6,191 nucleotides of DNA from JAJPXI01 sp051867655 (lineage in GTDB: Bacteria; Bacillota; Clostridia; Oscillospirales; Oscillospiraceae), in the NCBI GenBank assembly GCA_051867655.1, contig JBJDYV010000096.1, forward strand, positions 1-6,191. The letters are read 5' to 3'. The position numbers and the translations under genes were made by a program. Under the pieces are notes generated by a model. That model saw nothing but the letters and a program-made list of their open reading frames with translations. It had not been told where the DNA came from and searched no databases. This document shows, piece after piece, positions 6,139 through 6,191 of the stretch. Positions within the stretch are counted from its first letter, which is position 1. Every line of letters starts with the position of its first letter.

Positions 6139-6191
6139 TTACTTCAGCTCGACCTTGGCGCCGACTTCCTCGAGCTTCTTCTTCAGCTCTT
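6139..6191 (-). CDS. rplL: 50S ribosomal protein L7/L12, C-terminal end (partial)
   Basis: The last 16 codons before a TAA stop (complement of 6139-6141) read ELKKKLEEVGAKVELK, which is the conserved C-terminal helix and strand of ribosomal protein L7/L12. This is the part of the stalk protein that contacts translation factors. The rest of the gene lies beyond the right edge. In Firmicutes rplL normally ends the rplJ-rplL operon and is followed by rpoB; here a strong terminator and an unrelated sigma gene follow, so rpoBC is not directly downstream. Confidence 0.92.
   Translation of the reverse strand, partial: ELKKKLEEVGAKVELK

Overview
The window (about 6.2 kb, GC-rich, strong AGGAGG-type ribosome binding sites) looks like chromosomal DNA of an anaerobic Firmicute, most likely a gut Clostridia member of the Oscillospiraceae/Flavonifractor type. 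That placement is inferred from the protein families (a YesN-type AraC regulator, a PRK06851-type ATPase, a Firmicute-type S51 peptidase, an ECF sigma with a DUF4179-like membrane partner) and from the base composition; it was not tested by a search. No phage, transposase, CRISPR array, tRNA or rRNA was seen.

Layout, left to right. Positions 1-117 hold no gene. A near-consensus promoter (118-147) drives a YesN-like response regulator on the + strand (205-1776), whose receiver domain has lost two of its phosphorylation residues. A perfect 15-bp hairpin (1790-1825) follows, then about 180 bases of non-coding DNA packed with inverted repeats (1826-2000). On the - strand comes a two-half P-loop ATPase of the PRK06851 type (2010-3086), divergent from a + strand peptidase E-like S51 serine hydrolase (3227-3958) that has its own promoter. 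A bidirectional terminator (3975-4012) separates this from a - strand two-gene operon: an ECF sigma factor (5431-6006) and an overlapping single-pass membrane protein, the presumed anti-sigma factor (4041-5447). Upstream of that operon is a strong terminator (6068-6109) closing the gene whose last 16 codons lie at the right edge, rplL for ribosomal protein L7/L12 (6139-6191, - strand).

The clearest working unit is the sigma/anti-sigma pair. The membrane protein has a short cytoplasmic N-terminus that would hold the sigma factor, one transmembrane helix, and a large outer part ending in a copper-amine-oxidase-N-like (stalk) domain, so it could sense the envelope or cell wall. The response regulator, the ATPase and the peptidase are single-gene units with no obvious partners here. 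The points most worth a second look are the pseudo-receiver, the decayed second P-loop, the hairpin-rich intergenic element, and the palindrome and repeated motif in front of the sigma gene.
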